Of a DNA stretch of 64,000 nt, positions 49,853 through 58,470 are shown in pieces. Source of the stretch: Desulfotomaculaceae bacterium (GTDB lineage: Bacteria > Bacillota > Desulfotomaculia > Desulfotomaculales > Pelotomaculaceae). Below the pieces are notes generated by a model, which worked only from the letters and a program-made list of their open reading frames with translations, made no database searches and was not told the DNA's origin. The stretch is taken from the NCBI GenBank assembly GCA_028696455.1, contig JAQVGZ010000004.1, positions 26,430 to 90,429 on the forward strand, in the 5' to 3' direction. The translations under genes were made by a program, and so were the position numbers. Within the stretch, counting starts at the first letter, position 1. The number at the start of each line of letters is the position of its first letter.

Positions 49853-49987
49853 TTATTTATTTTGTTTTTTTCCGGTATCGTATGCAATAATATATGAACC
49901 GAATACCAGCGAGCAAACACCTACTAATGTCCAAAAACCATTTTGATCTAAATGTGATTTAATACTTGATAATAATGAATCTTCCAT
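49853..49987 (-). CDS. 44-aa single-TM protein, absent from ORF track
   Basis: AAGGAG SD then ATG; MEDSLLSSIKSHLDQNGFWTLVGVCSLVFGSYIIAYDTGKKQNK. Confidence 0.65.
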   Translation of the reverse strand: MEDSLLSSIKSHLDQNGFWTLVGVCSLVFGSYIIAYDTGKKQNK

Positions 49988-50360
49988 AATTAAACTCCTT
50001 AAATATTACTTTTTATTTATTCTAAGGTTTTTTGCAATAAATATAGCAGGTTTATTTAAGAGATAACGTTAAAATTATGAACAAGCCCTAGTGCCAGTTA
50101 CTCTATTTCCTGTTAATTCGTTTTATGCGTGCCATTTACAGCCATATGGGGAACGACTTGCTTTTGGCTTGATTTGACTTGGTATTAAAGATCAATAAAT
50201 TGTTGAACTAATAAATGTAATTATTTGATATAATTAGACAATAGCGTTTTCATATAATAGTATAATTGGAAGGGTTGCCATATTTACCTGATTAGTCCCG
50301 CCATAGGTCTTTAGATGAGATGGTGTGTTAAAAACTAGCCTATACGAGGAGGTATGTGAA

Positions 50361-51194
50361 ATGCAGGCTTTATATCAAGTTAATCGCTTTATAACCGTAG
50401 ATACGCTTGGTGAAGAGGAATTGCTGGCAAAAAGCATTTTTTCAAGCACAGATGTTGAAGCTGTTGGTCAATTGATAGCAGATCAAAGCAGTTTAAAGAT
50501 TAAAAAGGCGTGGTGGGATATTTATCGTTCACCGGATCATAGTTGGAACGGCGGCAAGGAACTTCCAGGCCTTGTCGGTGTCGAAGCATATTTAAATTCA
50601 GGCAAGGATCTAAAACGGGCGGTTAGTGAAGAGGCGGGCGGGCTACCCAGGGAATTGCTGTCTGAGTGTGTCAAAGGAATAATTCAGGCGGAGACATTTA
50701 TTTTTGAAAAAAGAGGCTTTCCTTCTCCCAAGGCTTATGAAGAGCACTGGGACAAAATGTATTTGAACGTATGCCGGTATTACAGTCACCTGGGGCTCGG
50801 GCTGCGTGGTTGGTTTGAACATATTGGTTATAGTGAACGGGCACACAACCTTTATAACCGAAGTAAAAGCTGTACAGTCTGTCGTAAAGGCGATGGAAAT
50901 TTAACGGCTTCTGGAAGCTTTATCGACTCCTTCCATGAGCTATTCGTGCAGATTAATATGGATGGCAAGGGCATTGCCGCTACCGCTTCAGGCAATTACC
51001 TGCGTGCTCCAGATCCGGTTTGCTATGATAGTAGAACCCATATAGATAAACTCATTGGTAAAAACATTTCACTTTTTAATAAGAAGGAAATAGGAGAATT
51101 AGCTGGTGGTTCGCAAGGTTGTGATCACCTGGTTGATATTGTTTATGACCTGAGTAGAGCAGTGGGGCATGTTTTGATGGGAAGTGAAATCTAG
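50361..51194 (+). CDS. Hypothetical protein with DUF2889-like C-terminal region
   Basis: RAPDPVCYDSRTHIDKLIGKNISLF...GCDHLVDIVYDLSRAV; GAGGAGGT SD. Confidence 0.7.
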   Translation: MQALYQVNRFITVDTLGEEELLAKSIFSSTDVEAVGQLIADQSSLKIKKAWWDIYRSPDHSWNGGKELPGLVGVEAYLNSGKDLKRAVSEEAGGLPRELLSECVKGIIQAETFIFEKRGFPSPKAYEEHWDKMYLNVCRYYSHLGLGLRGWFEHIGYSERAHNLYNRSKSCTVCRKGDGNLTASGSFIDSFHELFVQINMDGKGIAATASGNYLRAPDPVCYDSRTHIDKLIGKNISLFNKKEIGELAGGSQGCDHLVDIVYDLSRAVGHVLMGSEI

Positions 51195-51249
51195 AACGTT
51201 TTATCTTAATCCTGCTATTGAATACCATTGATATACTATTTGAAACTAG

Positions 51250-51285
51250 AGGCCTCAGCAATATTATTGCTGAGGCCTTTTGTTA
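51250..51285 (+). terminator. Intrinsic terminator
   Basis: Perfect 13-bp stem AGGCCTCAGCAAT-ATT... ATTGCTGAGGCCT then TTTGTT. Confidence 0.85.
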
Positions 51286-51438
51286 GCCTGGCATGTCTTA
51301 CGAGAGACTTAGCTGGAAAAGCTTGGCGCCAATTTTGGAAACTGGTGTTTTTATTAAAACTTTAACCAAATTTCCCCTACAGCATAATATATTTTAAGAC
51401 CGATGTGGTCATATAGATTATCGAAAGGAGAAATCATA

Positions 51439-51609
51439 ATGGAATGGGAAGAAAATGTAAAGGAAATTGAAGTGGAATGTGGCTGCTCTATAAAAATTGA
51501 AGATAGCATTGTTGTGGTTATTTGCGCCGGTGAAATCGAAATAGAAAAGCTAAGACATTACCTCCGCTCAGCAGCAGAAGTTAAAAGTAATGCAAGAATG
51601 GGTAGTTAG
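51439..51609 (+). CDS. 56-aa hypothetical protein
   Basis: AAGGAG SD; MEWEENVKEIEVECGCSIKIEDSIVVVICAGEIEIEKLRHYLRSAAEV. Confidence 0.55.
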   Translation: MEWEENVKEIEVECGCSIKIEDSIVVVICAGEIEIEKLRHYLRSAAEVKSNARMGS

Positions 51610-51630
51610 GATTTAGAAACTTCTTTGTTG

Positions 51631-51668
51631 GAAAAGCCGTGGTGTCTTTCACCCCGGCTTTTCTATTG
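51631..51668 (+). terminator. Intrinsic terminator after 56-aa ORF
   Basis: GAAAAGCCG...CCGGCTTTTC stem. Confidence 0.7.
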
Positions 51669-51913
51669 CGTTGCCTATGTCTTCCCTTAGCGCTCTACTG
51701 GTAAGAAATCTAATACTTTAAACTGGCAATTAAAAATGCCTGCTGCTTATATTTTGTTTGAATAAACTTTTCTTTCATCTTCAATAAAAAAAGTGCGACT
51801 GTCTTGTACTCTTTTGCTACCGCTCACGTTTTTTTCGGTGAATTGGAGAGGAGAGATTGTACAATCCGCCTCCGAAGTTATATACGAAAGGAGTAAGGAA
51901 ACTGTATTAAAAG

Positions 51914-52753
51914 CTATGGTCTTGTATCTCCAACTGCCAGGTCATGAACAAGTTGCAACCGCTCATAAGTCTGGGGACCGACAATTCCGTCTGGATTAAG
52001 TCCTTGATCCCGCTGAAATTGAGTAACCGCTGTTTCTGTTACTGGACCAAAAAACCCGTCCAGGTCCCCCTGATAATAACTGAGTGTTTGCAAAATTTGC
52101 TGTACACGCAACACATCTGAACCAGGTTCCACACCCATACGAAGAAGCCTTCCCGTAAAAACATTGCCTGTTATTTTTACTCTGGTTCCAAGAGGAACAA
52201 GATCGTATACCCGAATGACGTCATCATTGTACATGCGGACACATCCGTGGCTGACGGCCCTACCAATAGAGGCCTCGTTATCGGTGCCGTGAATGCCATA
52301 ACCTCCCCATGGACAGTTAAATCTCATCCACCGCACTCCAAAGGGACCGCCCGGGTTGCGAACTTTTTGGATAATTTTCCAATCCCCCAATGGTGTAGGT
52401 GTTTCGGGTTTCCCGACAGCAACGGGAAAGACTCCTATTTGACTGCCGAACCGGCTCAAGGAAAGCTGTAATGTAAGAGTATCAATAAAAATAACATATT
52501 CCGGTGCAATAGTAACATCGTCTTCTGGGCTGAGCCCCAGGGCATTATACGTTTCTGGTCCGACAATACCGTCTGTAGCCAGGCCAAAGCTTTGCTGTGC
52601 CCTGACTACAGCATCACGGGTTTCCGGACCATAAACTCCGTTTTCCGGGCCTGCATAAAAACCCAGCTCCCTAAGCCGCTTTTGTACATACCGGACGTCA
52701 GGTCCTTCCATTAAAGGATCCATAATTCGTAAATATCTACTTGAATATAACAA
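51914..52753 (-). CDS. L,D-transpeptidase with two peptidoglycan-binding (PG_binding_1) domains
   Basis: YGIHGTDNEASIGRAVSHGCVRMYNDDV; flanking repeats GPETRDAVVRAQQSFGL / GPVTETAVTQFQRDQGL. Confidence 0.95.
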   Translation of the reverse strand: MLYSSRYLRIMDPLMEGPDVRYVQKRLRELGFYAGPENGVYGPETRDAVVRAQQSFGLATDGIVGPETYNALGLSPEDDVTIAPEYVIFIDTLTLQLSLSRFGSQIGVFPVAVGKPETPTPLGDWKIIQKVRNPGGPFGVRWMRFNCPWGGYGIHGTDNEASIGRAVSHGCVRMYNDDVIRVYDLVPLGTRVKITGNVFTGRLLRMGVEPGSDVLRVQQILQTLSYYQGDLDGFFGPVTETAVTQFQRDQGLNPDGIVGPQTYERLQLVHDLAVGDTRP

Positions 52754-52825
52754 GATTTACCACCCCTAACATTAATATGATAGTTGGTGGTAAAATGTAC
52801 CCCTATTTGCTGTTCTTAAATATAA

Positions 52826-53580
52826 TCAGATCGCAAGCTCCAGACCAATCGGGCAATGATCGCTACCCGTTACTTCGGAATAAATCAGGGCATCCTGAAT
52901 CTTATCCTTCAGGCGTTCTGAGACAAGAAAATAGTCAATGCGCCAGCCAATATTTTTGGCCCGGGCATTAAACATATAGGACCACCAGGTATAAGCTCCT
53001 GCCTTATCAGGGTTCAAGTAGCGGTAGGAGTCAACAAAGCCGGCCGCCAGTAACTCAGTCATTTTAGCCCGCTCCTGGGGAGAAAACCCCGCATTGTTTT
53101 CATTTGACTTGGGGTTTTTAATGTCGATCTCCTGGTGGGCTACATTCATGTCCCCGCAGACCACTACAGGTTTTTTGCGGTCCAGGCTCTTTAGGTGGGA
53201 GCAAAAATCGTCCTGCCAGGCCAGTCGGTAATCCAGACGGGTCAGCCCTCGCTGAGCATTGGGGGCATAAACATTTACAAGATAAAAGCGGTCATATTCA
53301 ACAGTGAGCACGCGCCCTTCCATTCCATGCTCTGCTTGTGCCAGGTCCAGCGTAACCGAGTTTGCTTTACTTTTGGAGAAGACCGCCGTGCCGGAATAGC
53401 TTTTTTTACGGCACTGTTCCAGTACTCATCATAGCCCACCAGGTCAAGTTCAGCCTGGCCCTGCTGCATTTTTGTCTCCTGCAGGCAGAAAATATCCGCG
53501 TCCATAACCTTGAAAAAGTCCATAAATCCTTTTTTTAAACAGGCACGCAAACCGTTGACATTCCACGAAATTAATTTCAT
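52826..53580 (-). pseudogene. exoA: Exodeoxyribonuclease III, interrupted by a 1-nt frameshift
   Basis: Frame 1 MKLISWNVNGLRACL...YWNSAVKK, frame 2 SYSGTAVFSKSKANSVTLDLAQAEHGMEGRVLTVEYD...GSDHCPI; frame switch at homopolymer 53401-53407. Confidence 0.88.
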
Positions 53581-53672
53581 CCGTTTTCTCCCATGAAGCA
53601 GAGTTTCCAACATCTGTTGGTTGTCGGACTATTATTTGAATTCAGTGATAAAGTTTGCTCCCCATAAAAAAA

Positions 53673-53687
53673 ACCGCGCGATGCGGT
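53673..53687 (-). terminator. Intrinsic terminator (minus strand)
   Basis: Minus strand ACCGC-ATCGC-GCGGT followed by an uninterrupted U run. Confidence 0.65.
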
Positions 53688-53693
53688 GATGAA

Positions 53694-53960
53694 TCAAAAA
53701 TTATCATTAAACTTTCGAGCGCTAGCCATATGAAACTCGAACCTTAAATTATCATCTCCTGATTCTATTTCATCGAAAACAGTTATAAATAAATTCCTTA
53801 TCGCTTCATTTTTTTCAAAATCACTTTTAGCGGCATTTTTCTTTTCCATATAATCCCGTACTAATCTACCCAGAGTTGTTTTTCTTTTCGTAAGTTCATC
53901 AGTAATTACAAATATGTGACCTTCGGGCAATTCAATTTCTTGTAAAACTTTATCTTTCAT
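53694..53960 (-). CDS. 88-aa hypothetical protein
   Basis: GGAGG SD; acidic/lysine-rich ORF followed by terminator. Confidence 0.5.
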   Translation of the reverse strand: MKDKVLQEIELPEGHIFVITDELTKRKTTLGRLVRDYMEKKNAAKSDFEKNEAIRNLFITVFDEIESGDDNLRFEFHMASARKFNDNF

Positions 53961-54254
53961 TATATTTCCTCCATTGTCGAATATTTATAAGAAAGCATCG
54001 TTTAATTATGCTTTCAGCATATTCTTTCCTACTTAAGCATATAATTATGAAGCTAATTTGTCAATTAAATATTAAATCCAATGAGCGCTATTGCTTTGCG
54101 CCCTAAAACAGCTGGATAGCTCAGTTTAATTCATTTAATAGTATTTCAGTTACTTGTTCCTCCAACTCTGGAGATTAGTCCTTTAAAATAGAATAGAGTT
54201 CTCCGGTTTAGGTCATCATATGAAGGCAGTAACGATTTGATAGGAGGGATTACG

Positions 54255-54470
54255 TTGGCCAAACCGGATAACCGGGCGGATAATGAAGTGCACCTGCAAA
54301 AACACATCGATCATACTATAGCTAATTTACATGAAGTAGAAGATTACCTGGATGAACATGCAGATGAGCTTACACTTGACGAGAAAAAAGACATAGAAGC
54401 AAAAAATGCCCGGCGAAAAGAAAGCATTAAGAGTTTCATAGCGGAAAAAAAGGACGAAGCTCAACAGTAA
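54255..54470 (+). CDS. tlp: Small acid-soluble spore protein Tlp
   Basis: AKPDNRADNEVHLQKHIDHTIANLHEVEDYL...KNARRKESIKSFIAEKKDEA; TTG start with AGGAGGG SD. Confidence 0.88.
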   Translation: MAKPDNRADNEVHLQKHIDHTIANLHEVEDYLDEHADELTLDEKKDIEAKNARRKESIKSFIAEKKDEAQQ

Positions 54471-54589
54471 CTTCGCTTAATTGTAATTTATTATGCAGCC
54501 CCTTCCAGTTCAAGAAGTGTCTGCATTTTCTTTTTGGGTAATAACTTCTTATGAGCTATGAGGATAAATCTTCAGGTAGTAAATAGTAT

Positions 54590-55174
54590 TCAGACTCTAA
54601 AGCTACCGGCAAGCTCAGCTGGATTTAAACAAGTCATGGCTTCACTCATCACACATACTCCCTTCGCTCCTGCACTTATAACCGCTTTAACCTTATCCCT
54701 GGTTATTCCGCCAATCGCATATACCGGAATGTCAACCATATTGCACAGTTCTTGTAAAAAGGAGAGACCTCTTGGGGGAAGGCCTCTTTTACTATCCGTG
54801 GGAAAAATGTGCCCGGCAATTAAATAAGTAGCTCCTATGTCCTGTGCTTCCTTTGCCTCACTTATTGAATGTACAGAAGCGCCTATCTGGGAAAATAGCT
54901 TAATGTCTTTCTTGTATTTTTTTAAATCCCGCATTGATAAATGAATATATGAACATTTCATTTCTAAGGCTACTAAAAGATTTTGGTTAATGATCAATGG
55001 CACTTGATTTTCAATACAGCTTTTACCTATTCTTTTAACCAGGCTTCTATAGTTTGAAATACTTAAATCTTTTTCTCTCAACATTATAGCTTGGGGTTTT
55101 CCTTTGGCAATTTGATCTATACGGCTGATAAAATCATCTCTGCATAGCTTTCGATTTGTTACACATATCAGCAT
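54590..55174 (-). CDS. ThiE/TenI-family protein
   Basis: LICVTNRKL, IMLREKDLS, YAIGGITRDKVKAVISAGAKGVCVMSE. Confidence 0.88.
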   Translation of the reverse strand: MLICVTNRKLCRDDFISRIDQIAKGKPQAIMLREKDLSISNYRSLVKRIGKSCIENQVPLIINQNLLVALEMKCSYIHLSMRDLKKYKKDIKLFSQIGASVHSISEAKEAQDIGATYLIAGHIFPTDSKRGLPPRGLSFLQELCNMVDIPVYAIGGITRDKVKAVISAGAKGVCVMSEAMTCLNPAELAGSFRV

Positions 55175-55183
55175 AAAATTCTC

Positions 55184-56344
55184 CTAAACCCTGATATAGT
55201 CTGTATAAACAGGTTGCAAGCCTCTACTTATAATCATTTGATGCACTTCGTGAACACTGCGTGAATCAGAAATATCAAATTGCTCATCGCCCTTTTCGTC
55301 TGTCATATGTCCGCCAACACCAACACAAACTCCGGCTGAGATTTTTGTGGCAGCAAGGCCAATCACATTATCACGGAAAACGGCTCTTTCTCGTGTCGAA
55401 ATGGTAATGCCCGCATAGGGCATGAACAAACGATAAGCCAAAATTACTTGTAATAGTTGCCTTTCGCGAACATCATGGGGACGATTATCTGCGTTATTAA
55501 TGTATGGTCTTAGGCGGGGCGTTGAAAAAGAAATCTCAGCATGTGGATACTTTTGTTGAATTAAAAACGCATGCAGGCCCGTAGCATAGGCATCTTTACG
55601 ATAGTCGTCCAGGCCGAGCAGGCATCCAAAAGCAACGCCACGCATTCCCCCCAGTAGAGCACGTTCCTGGGCATGGAAGCGGTAGGGATAAATCCTCTTT
55701 GGGCCTCTCAAATGAACCTGTTCATATTTATTAATGTTATAAGTTTCTTGATAAATAGAAACAAAGTCTGCGCCACATTGGCGCAAATAAGCATACTCTT
55801 CCGAGTTTAGTGGATATATCTCAATGCCGATAGTAGAAAAGTATTCTGTTGCTAAATTAACTGCTTCTCCAATATAGTCTACTCCGGACTTCAGGCGGGA
55901 TTCCCCGGTTAAAATTAAAACTTCTTTCAGGCCGGTAGCAGCAATCGCTTTCATCTCTACCTCGACTTCTTCAAGAGTAAGCTTTCCCCGACGAATTTTG
56001 TTTTTACAGTTAAAACCGCAATAGATACAATGATTTTCGCAATAATTGGCGATATATAGAGGAGTAAACATATACACGGAATTACCGAAATGTTTTCTCG
56101 TCTCTATCTTCGCTTTTTGGGCCATTTCCTCTAAATAGGGCATCGCTGCCGGGGACAATATCGCTGCATAATCATCAGGGGAAAGTTGCTCTTTGGCAAG
56201 TGCACTTTGTACATCTCTGCCGGTAAATTGTTGATAATCATATTCTGCTGTATAATCTAATACTCTGTCCATAATATCCGAATCAATGGCTTCCATGTCA
56301 CCAATATATTCCATAAAGTTTAGCTTATTCAATGCCATGATCAT
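55184..56344 (-). CDS. thiH: 2-iminoacetate synthase
   Basis: Radical [30 protein letters not shown]. Confidence 0.95.
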   Translation of the reverse strand: MIMALNKLNFMEYIGDMEAIDSDIMDRVLDYTAEYDYQQFTGRDVQSALAKEQLSPDDYAAILSPAAMPYLEEMAQKAKIETRKHFGNSVYMFTPLYIANYCENHCIYCGFNCKNKIRRGKLTLEEVEVEMKAIAATGLKEVLILTGESRLKSGVDYIGEAVNLATEYFSTIGIEIYPLNSEEYAYLRQCGADFVSIYQETYNINKYEQVHLRGPKRIYPYRFHAQERALLGGMRGVAFGCLLGLDDYRKDAYATGLHAFLIQQKYPHAEISFSTPRLRPYINNADNRPHDVRERQLLQVILAYRLFMPYAGITISTRERAVFRDNVIGLAATKISAGVCVGVGGHMTDEKGDEQFDISDSRSVHEVHQMIISRGLQPVYTDYIRV

Positions 56345-57107
56345 CCTCCAAAAATCCTGTCAAGGGACTGGATGCCTCAGCCCGATTATTTATTACCCGG
56401 CCAAGGCCAGCCAGATAGGCTGCCCGTCCTGCCTCAATTGCTTGTTTAAATGCTTTTGACATTAAGGCCACATCGCCTGCTGTTGCTATTGCAGTATTGC
56501 ACATGATGGCAGCAACACCCATCTCCATGGCCTCGCAAGCTTGTGAGGGGCGGCCGATGCCGGCATCGACAATAATGGGTAAACTGATTTCATCCACCAG
56601 GATTTGAATAAAATCTTTTGTACACAACCCTTTATTGCTCCCAATCGGCGCCGCCAGGGGCATCACTGCGGCTGCACCGGCATTGACCAAAGATCTGGCC
56701 ACATTTAAGTCCGGATACATATAGGGCATAACGATAAATCCTTCTTTAGCCAGGATCTCTGTTGCCTTAATTGTTTCATAATTATCCGGCAGCAAATACT
56801 TGGAGTCACGGATTACTTCCACTTTTACAAAATCCCCGCATCCGATTTCCCGGGCTAGCCGGGCAATTCTGACTGCTTCCCCAGCGTTTCTTGCTCCGGA
56901 AGTATTTGGCAATAGAGTAAGACCTTTTGGAACATGATCAAGGATATTTTCTTGTCCTCCCAGGTTGGCCCGGCGCAGGGCCAGAGTCACCATCTCAGCC
57001 CCGCCATTTTCAACAACAGCCTTGATTATTTTCAACGAAAATTTACCTGAACCCAAGATTAATCTTGATTGAAATGCATGTCCCCCAATGATTAATTGAT
57101 CAATCAT
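56325..57107 (-). CDS. thiG: Thiazole synthase
   Basis: [47 protein letters not shown]. Confidence 0.97.
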   Translation of the reverse strand: MIDQLIIGGHAFQSRLILGSGKFSLKIIKAVVENGGAEMVTLALRRANLGGQENILDHVPKGLTLLPNTSGARNAGEAVRIARLAREIGCGDFVKVEVIRDSKYLLPDNYETIKATEILAKEGFIVMPYMYPDLNVARSLVNAGAAAVMPLAAPIGSNKGLCTKDFIQILVDEISLPIIVDAGIGRPSQACEAMEMGVAAIMCNTAIATAGDVALMSKAFKQAIEAGRAAYLAGLGRVINNRAEASSPLTGFLEDDHGIE

Positions 57108-57121
57108 CTTGCCAACTCCTT

Positions 57122-57925
57122 TCATACATCTTCTATGCCAAGCAATAACCGCAGCACCATATTTGCCTGATGGCCGGCACAAATTTGTACTCTTGGCGCC
57201 AATAACCCTCTTCCAGGTCTTGCTTCGTTTTCAAAATCCCCACACAAATAAAGATTCTTCATTGGTTTAACTGTTTTGATTAGATTGGCGCTGTCATACC
57301 CTGCCATACCGGAAGCTGCTACTATTTTTATACCGGGTAGCTGCTCCAGGGCTACATTTACCAGTAAGGATTTTGCCTCCGGTTGGTCAAAGGCCTCACA
57401 AATGATGTCATATCCAACAAAGAGTTCCTCAACATTGTCTGCTGTTACTTTCGTCTGCTTAGTTTCAACCTTGATGAAAGGATTGATTTCCCCAAGCTGT
57501 TTTTTTAAGGCAACTGTTTTCGGCAGCCCTAAATGGCTAATGTAATAACTTTGCCGGTTTAAATTGCTTGGCTCAACAACATCAAAATCTATCAATAGCA
57601 GCTGACCAACTCCGCTCCTGGCCAGCATTACGGCAATATTAGAACCAAGGCCACCCAACCCGGCTATGGCTACCTTGCCTTTCTTTATTTTTTCATATAC
57701 ATTCGAAGTGTGTCTGGCCATCATCATGCCCTCCAGCTCTTCCCTTTTAGGAATAGCTCCTTTGCGGATGATGGTTAAGGCATCACCTTCCGTTATTTTA
57801 CAGTCCTTATCAATCTGAAAGCCATTTAAAATGACGATATCAGTTTGACTTCCTATTTGCTCCCTTACTTGAAAAGCGGTCTGACAATCTAACTCCAATC
57901 TATGCCCATTTACTGTTACTTTCAC
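57122..57925 (-). CDS. thiF: Sulfur carrier protein adenylyltransferase ThiF with N-terminal ThiS-like domain
   Basis: [25 protein letters not shown]-terminal approx. 65 aa ubiquitin-like without GG tail. Confidence 0.93.
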   Translation of the reverse strand: MKVTVNGHRLELDCQTAFQVREQIGSQTDIVILNGFQIDKDCKITEGDALTIIRKGAIPKREELEGMMMARHTSNVYEKIKKGKVAIAGLGGLGSNIAVMLARSGVGQLLLIDFDVVEPSNLNRQSYYISHLGLPKTVALKKQLGEINPFIKVETKQTKVTADNVEELFVGYDIICEAFDQPEAKSLLVNVALEQLPGIKIVAASGMAGYDSANLIKTVKPMKNLYLCGDFENEARPGRGLLAPRVQICAGHQANMVLRLLLGIEDV

Positions 57926-57928
57926 ACC

Positions 57929-58123
57929 TCAACCCCCTCCTACAAAGTTTACAATTTCCAAAGTATCCTCATCCTTGAGTACCACCCTGTCGTAGGATGA
58001 TCTAGGAACAATTTCCCCATTACGTTCTACTGCAATTTTCTTAATATCGTACTTTTGGTCTGCTAAAAAGTCTAACAAACTTTGTTTTTCCCTTAAGACA
58101 ATAATAGAACCATTTACTTTCAT
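57929..58123 (-). CDS. thiS: Sulfur carrier protein ThiS
   Basis: 64-aa ubiquitin-like protein ending VNFVGGG. Confidence 0.94.
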   Translation of the reverse strand: MKVNGSIIVLREKQSLLDFLADQKYDIKKIAVERNGEIVPRSSYDRVVLKDEDTLEIVNFVGGG

Positions 58124-58140
58124 AATCTTCTTCCTCCAAA

Positions 58141-58199
58141 CAAAAAAGCACAAAACGAGATATTTACACCCTTTTGGTGGTGTACCCCATTTTGTGCTC
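58141..58199 (-). promoter_or_regulatory. Terminator-shaped hairpin in thi operon leader
   Basis: Minus strand AGCACAAAA ... TTTTGTGCT-TTTTTG directly before the thiS SD, with inner ACACC/GGTGT. Confidence 0.65.
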
Positions 58200-58470
58200 C
58201 TTATTTAACTATTAATATTTTATAAAATTTTCTTATGATCGTCCAGTACTAATATCTTTTTATTTAAAGTATTTTTATTTCAACTTAAAAAAGTCATATT
58301 TATCCAGACTGATCAAAACTATTATATTGTTTATCAATGAATAACTAGTTATAATATTTAATGTTTGAGCTAATATCAAGTCATATTTATCTAACAAAAC
58401 CCACAAAATTCACCAGTAATAGACACCCAGCTCTCTAGGACCTAAACTAAGATTAATCTCGGAGGTAAAT

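Noticed and set aside
55184-56344. HydG instead of ThiH, given the nearby [FeFe] hydrogenase
   Set aside because: Length is ThiH-like and it is embedded in thiS-F-G-H-E order
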